A stretch of DNA of 64,000 nucleotides, taken from NCBI GenBank assembly GCA_036705565.1, contig JAUBUY010000006.1, one strand, 5' to 3'. Positions 61,166-64,000 of this stretch are shown here, one piece after another. Both the position numbers and the translations under genes were made by a program. The notes under the pieces were generated by a model, which did no database searches, was not told the DNA's origin, and saw only the letters and a program-made list of their open reading frames with translations. The DNA comes from Microcoleus sp036705565. GTDB lineage: Bacteria; Cyanobacteriota; Cyanobacteriia; Cyanobacteriales; Microcoleaceae. The stretch's first letter is position 1. Each line of letters begins with the position of its first letter.

Positions 61166-61942
61166 TTACATTCCCATGATTTCGTAACCGGCATCGACAT
61201 ACAAAATTTGACCCGTAATTCCGCTAGCGAGATTGCTGCACAGAAAAGCCGCAGCATTTCCCACTTCCTGCTGAGTCACCGTCCGCCGCAGCGGGGCCAC
61301 TTCCTCAACGTGGTGGATCATGTCCAGAATACCGCCAACTGCTGACGAAGCCAGAGTCCGAATCGGGCCAGAAGAAATCGCATTTACCCGAATATTTAAC
61401 GGGCCCAGTTCAGCAGCCAGATAACGAACATTCATTTCCAAAGCCGCCTTAGCAATTCCCATCACATTATAGTTAGGAACTACCCGGACGCCGCCCAAAT
61501 AAGTCAGGGTCACAATACTGCCACCCTCGGCCATCAGCGGTTTAGCAGCAGCACAAAGCCGCACCAGCGAGTAAGCGCTAATATCCAAAGCATTGGAGAA
61601 ACCTTGGCGCGAAGTGTTGGTGAAGTCTCCCGAAAGTTCGTCCTTGCCGGCAAAAGCCAGACAGTGGATCAGGACATCTAACTTGCCCCACTTGTCGGCG
61701 ATGGTTTTAAAAGTAGACTCAATTTCGCTCTCGTCTTGGACATTGCAGGGCAAATACAGACTGGGATTGAGCGGTTCCACCAGTTCAGCGACTTTACGCT
61801 CGTGCTTGCCTTTCTCGTCCTTCAAATAAGTTATGCCGAGGTTGGCCCCAGCTTTGTGGAGCTGCTGAGCGATGCCCCAGGCGATCGAGCGATTGTTGGC
61901 AATGCCCGTAACAAGAGCATTTTTTCCGGTCAAATCTATCAT
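61166..61942 (-). CDS. fabI: Enoyl-[acyl-carrier-protein] reductase (NADH), FabI
   Basis: From ATG 61942 (MIDLTGKNALVTGIANNRS) the protein has 258 residues and the short-chain dehydrogenase fold of FabI. NADH-binding: VTGIANNRSIAWGIAQQLHK. Catalytic tyrosine and lysine: PNYNVMGIAKAALEMNVRYL (Y and K in the Y-x6-K spacing). The substrate loop is AISSGPIRTLASSAVGGILD. It carries out the last reduction of each cycle of fatty-acid elongation. The gene is essential in most bacteria and is the target of triclosan. A seven-residue-longer start is possible. It is oriented away from ntcA, with about 330 bases between. Confidence 0.97.
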   Translation of the reverse strand: MIDLTGKNALVTGIANNRSIAWGIAQQLHKAGANLGITYLKDEKGKHERKVAELVEPLNPSLYLPCNVQDESEIESTFKTIADKWGKLDVLIHCLAFAGKDELSGDFTNTSRQGFSNALDISAYSLVRLCAAAKPLMAEGGSIVTLTYLGGVRVVPNYNVMGIAKAALEMNVRYLAAELGPLNIRVNAISSGPIRTLASSAVGGILDMIHHVEEVAPLRRTVTQQEVGNAAAFLCSNLASGITGQILYVDAGYEIMGM

Positions 61943-62271
61943 CTGTATTTCTTCTAGAAGCAACTTGCACCGTTCTCATTGGCTCTATGCGACAACCCCG
62001 CCAGTTTAGACACAACTGATTCAGATTTAACTGATTCAGACACAATTGAGACACAATTGAGACACAATTGATATTAATTTTGCTGTGGAGCTACATGGGG
62101 GCGGAATTGAAAAAGTTAAGAGAAGGGCTAGATTTAATCATACAGCGTGTGTTTACCTTAATATTAGATGGAAGTAACCGAATCCTTGCATATTGGAGGT
62201 TGGGAAGTATATTTACTCAATAAGGTTAATCGGCAAGTTATAAAGTATTGATTAGTACAAAGGATCTAGTC
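61943..62271. other. Intergenic stretch between fabI and ntcA
   Basis: 62032-62073 contains an 11-base unit, GACACAATTGA, three times in tandem, with a looser copy (TTCAGACACAATTG) ahead. A half-element of family C (TTGCACCGTTCTCA) lies at 61965. The ntcA promoter should be within 62090-62240. There is a candidate AT-rich -10 element (TTAATATT) near 62158, but no firm call. Frames here are translated repeat (QLCLNQLN). Confidence 0.6.
62245..62258 (+). promoter_or_regulatory. Candidate NtcA binding site GTAN8TAC
   Basis: GTATTGATTAGTAC fits the canonical NtcA site, GTA-N8-TAC, and lies 14 bases before the GTG start of ntcA. Known ntcA genes are autoregulated through such sites, usually placed near -40. 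Here it is so close to the start that it would more likely hinder than activate a promoter upstream. By chance about 16 such patterns are expected in 64 kb, so location, not the motif alone, supports it. Confidence 0.4.
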
Positions 62272-62937
62272 GTGACGCATGATAGACCGCTAGCAGCCGT
62301 GTTCCGCCAAATCAGCGGCGGGGCGTTTCCACCCATTGTGGAAACCTTTGAACGGGGCAAGACAATTTTTTTCCCTGGAGACCCGGCTGAGCGCGTCTAC
62401 GTTCTCATTAGAGGTGCTGTGAAGCTCTCCAGGGTTTACGAAGCAGGGGAAGAAATTACAGTCGCCCTCCTGCGCGAAAATAGCGTATTTGGGGTGCTGT
62501 CTCTGATTACGGGACACCGATCGGACAGGTTTTACCACGCGGTAGCCTTTACGCCGGTGGAATTGATCTCGCTGCCGATCGAACAAGTCGAGAAAGCGCT
62601 CAAGGAAGACCCGGAACTGTCGATGGTGATGCTGCGGGGACTGTCGTCTCGGATTTTGCAAACCGAGATGATGATTGAAACGCTGGCGCACCGAGATATG
62701 GGTTCGAGACTCGTCAGCTTTTTGCTGATTCTGTGCCGGGATTTTGGCGTGCCGGGGGCTGAGGGGATTACGATAGATTTGAAGCTGTCCCACCAGGCGA
62801 TCGCCGAAGCGATCGGCTCGACGCGGGTAACGGTGACTCGTTTGCTGGGCGATCTCAGGCAAGAAACCATGATCTCGATCCACAAGAAAAAGATCACAGT
62901 CCACAACCCGGTGGCCCTAAGCCAGCAATTCACTTGA
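62272..62937 (+). CDS. ntcA: Global nitrogen regulator NtcA
   Basis: The protein (221 residues from GTG 62272) is a CRP/FNR-type regulator of nitrogen assimilation in cyanobacteria. It has the cyclic-nucleotide-like fold that binds 2-oxoglutarate (ETFERGKTIFFPGDPAERVY, then LLRENSVFGVLSLITGHRSD, DRFYHAVAFTPVELISLPIE) and a C-terminal helix-turn-helix (LSHQAIAEAIGSTRVTVTRL). The sequence is nearly the same as Anabaena NtcA by my memory. I place the start at the GTG because AAAGGA sits seven bases upstream and the family length fits; the TTG at 62248 would add 8 residues with no ribosome binding site and overlaps the candidate site. It activates or represses nitrogen-control genes when 2-oxoglutarate is high. 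Confidence 0.96.
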   Translation: MTHDRPLAAVFRQISGGAFPPIVETFERGKTIFFPGDPAERVYVLIRGAVKLSRVYEAGEEITVALLRENSVFGVLSLITGHRSDRFYHAVAFTPVELISLPIEQVEKALKEDPELSMVMLRGLSSRILQTEMMIETLAHRDMGSRLVSFLLILCRDFGVPGAEGITIDLKLSHQAIAEAIGSTRVTVTRLLGDLRQETMISIHKKKITVHNPVALSQQFT

Positions 62938-62951
62938 TGCCGAGAAAGTAT

Positions 62952-63011
62952 AGGATTTTGGATTTTGGATTTTAGATTCAATCCAAAATCCAAAATCCAA
63001 AATCTAAAATC
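62952..63011. repeat. Inverted repeat of GGATTTT units between ntcA and the DUF3084 gene
   Basis: GGATTTTGGATTTTGGATTT at 62952-62975 is matched by an inverted block of AAAATCC units at 62982-63011, giving a long AT-rich hairpin. It is the family A core arranged head to head. It lies only a few bases from both the ntcA stop and the DUF3084 ATG, so it could act as a weak terminator or stem in the leader. Confidence 0.75.
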
Positions 63012-63014
63012 GGA

Positions 63015-64000
63015 ATGACTGCTGGATACATCCTGGTATTTGTAATTTTAGTGTTGGGGGGTGTGATCGCCACTGTCAGCGATCGCCTTGGGACGAAAGT
63101 TGGCAAGGCAAGATTGAGCTTGTTCAAACTTCGCCCCCGCGATACTGCTGTTGTTGTGACAGTGATGGCTGGCAGCATCTTGTCAGCACTGACTCTGGGC
63201 ATTTTGTTTGCTACTAGCAAGCCGCTGCGAACGGGAGTTTTTAGAATAGACGAGATTCAAAAAAGGCTCAACAACGCCCGCAGAGAAATCAACCAAGCCA
63301 CTCAAGAAAAAAATCGAGTTGAAACTGAATTAGCTCAAGCCAGAGCCGCTCAAGCGCAAGCTAGAGCCAATTTAGAGCAAATAAATCAATCCCTCCAAGC
63401 AGCTAATGCTGAGCAAGCTCTGACGCAAACAAAATTAAACTCGCTGCGGGCCCAGCTCAACAGCGTGCAAGCAGCTAAGTCTAAAACTGAAGAGCAGTTA
63501 AGTCAGGTAGAAGCGGCTAAATCTAAGACAGAAGAACAGCTCAGGAGCGTGGAAGCAGCTAAATCCCGCACCGAAGAACAATTGAAACTGGTGGAAACGA
63601 TTCGATCGACTACACAAGCTCAGCTCGATCGCACCCAGAACCAATTGAAAACAGTTTCTGCTCAAAAAACGGCTTTAGGATCGGAAATCGCCCAACTGCA
63701 AGAGGAACGGCAACAGTTAATCGAGCAGCGAGAGCAGGTAAAAACTCAAATTGCCCAGCGAGACGCAGAAATTGCCAAGCGAGACGCAGAAATTGCCCAG
63801 CGGGACAAGGAAATTGTCGATCGCAACGAACTAATTGCCCAGCGAGACAAGGAAATTGCCCAGCGAATGCAAAATCTCGCCGAGCGCGATCGAACTATTA
63901 TCGAGCGCGACAAAGTAATTGCCGAGAGGGAAGCACTGTTAGAAACCTTGGCACAGCAACAAGCTCAACTCGAACAGCAACAAACTGTCTTGCAGCAGCA
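63015..64000 (+). CDS. DUF3084 family membrane coiled-coil protein (3' end beyond window)
   Basis: From ATG 63015 the frame is open to the end of the window (328 codons). It has two membrane helices (ILVFVILVLGGVIATVSDRL and VVVTVMAGSILSALTLGILF) followed by a long coiled coil rich in glutamine and alanine (QARAAQAQARANLEQINQSL, LNSVQAAKSKTEEQLSQVEA) and a repetitive segment based on IAQRDAEIAKRDAEIAQRDK. This matches DUF3084, a cyanobacterial family of unknown function. The coiled coil may project into the cytoplasm or the periplasm. Codons continue without stop to the edge, so the gene is cut. Confidence 0.87.
   Translation, partial: MTAGYILVFVILVLGGVIATVSDRLGTKVGKARLSLFKLRPRDTAVVVTVMAGSILSALTLGILFATSKPLRTGVFRIDEIQKRLNNARREINQATQEKNRVETELAQARAAQAQARANLEQINQSLQAANAEQALTQTKLNSLRAQLNSVQAAKSKTEEQLSQVEAAKSKTEEQLRSVEAAKSRTEEQLKLVETIRSTTQAQLDRTQNQLKTVSAQKTALGSEIAQLQEERQQLIEQREQVKTQIAQRDAEIAKRDAEIAQRDKEIVDRNELIAQRDKEIAQRMQNLAERDRTIIERDKVIAEREALLETLAQQQAQLEQQQTVLQQ

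Noticed and set aside
1..64000. tRNA, rRNA, tmRNA or riboswitch genes
   Set aside because: Scanning the intergenic stretches by eye showed no T-arm (GTTCGAATC-type), rRNA core, or recognisable riboswitch aptamer. A tRNAscan/Infernal run would be the decisive check.

Overview
The window is a piece of a filamentous cyanobacterial chromosome, most likely an Oscillatoriales/Microcoleus-type organism. The evidence is the many GCGATCGC (HIP1) octamers, cyanobacterial marker genes (ntcA, an Rre1/Ycf29-type regulator, a PatD-like protein, DUF3084, DUF6761, a single long Rsh enzyme, a group 2 sigma factor), and intergenic space packed with short palindromic and tandem repeats. I see no rRNA, tRNA or CRISPR array. 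All family names come from reading protein motifs by eye; no database search was run.

Layout. 1-1092 is a Ser/Thr kinase cut by the window edge. 1.1-4.4 kb is a decayed region: repeat elements, a 35-residue membrane microprotein, and a family 2 glycosyltransferase pseudogene. That gene was split by a tnpB-only IS200/IS605-type element and later damaged by further palindromes and repeats. 4.4-6.7 kb encodes an FdhF/YdeP-like molybdopterin oxidoreductase. 6.8-7.4 kb is a RelB/RelE-like toxin-antitoxin pair behind a near-consensus promoter. 7.4-12.6 kb is a giant STAND NTPase with 14 WD40 repeats. 14.8-16.5 kb carries an Rre1-like regulator and methionine aminopeptidase. 17-26.5 kb is a minus-strand signalling cluster: a poly-HAMP hybrid kinase, CheR, CheB and a second hybrid kinase, with no chemoreceptor nearby.

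26.8-34.9 kb holds mostly metabolic and transport genes (FAD oxidoreductase, HpcH/HpaI aldolase, 2OG-Fe dioxygenase, DUF1348, AEC transporter, GNAT) mixed with repeats and a truncated Uma2-like gene. 35.1-42.1 kb has a sigma factor, a two-domain peptide-type ABC ATPase, a zinc-ribbon protein, PatD-like and RelA/SpoT. 42.3-44.5 kb is a tightly coupled AlbA/Schlafen-type ATPase plus ParA-like ATPase cassette next to a MITE; it is the best candidate here for an uncharacterised system. 44.6-51.2 kb has an OpuBC-like lipoprotein, aldehyde dehydrogenase, pterin dehydratase, an OmpR-type regulator, DUF6761, and the Grx4/BolA iron-sulfur pair. 51.5-60 kb has an orphan HigA-type antitoxin, an S8 protease with SLH domains, a WecB/TagA-type glycosyltransferase, a large GH15/phosphorylase-kinase-like protein and an unrecognised AT-rich gene. 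60-64 kb holds hisB, fabI, ntcA (with a GTAN8TAC motif just before its start) and a DUF3084 coiled-coil protein cut by the window end.

The most striking general feature is how often repeat elements touch genes. They split and scramble the glycosyltransferase gene, supply the stop codon or last codons of others, and extend the apparent N-termini of the WD40 and sigma factor genes.
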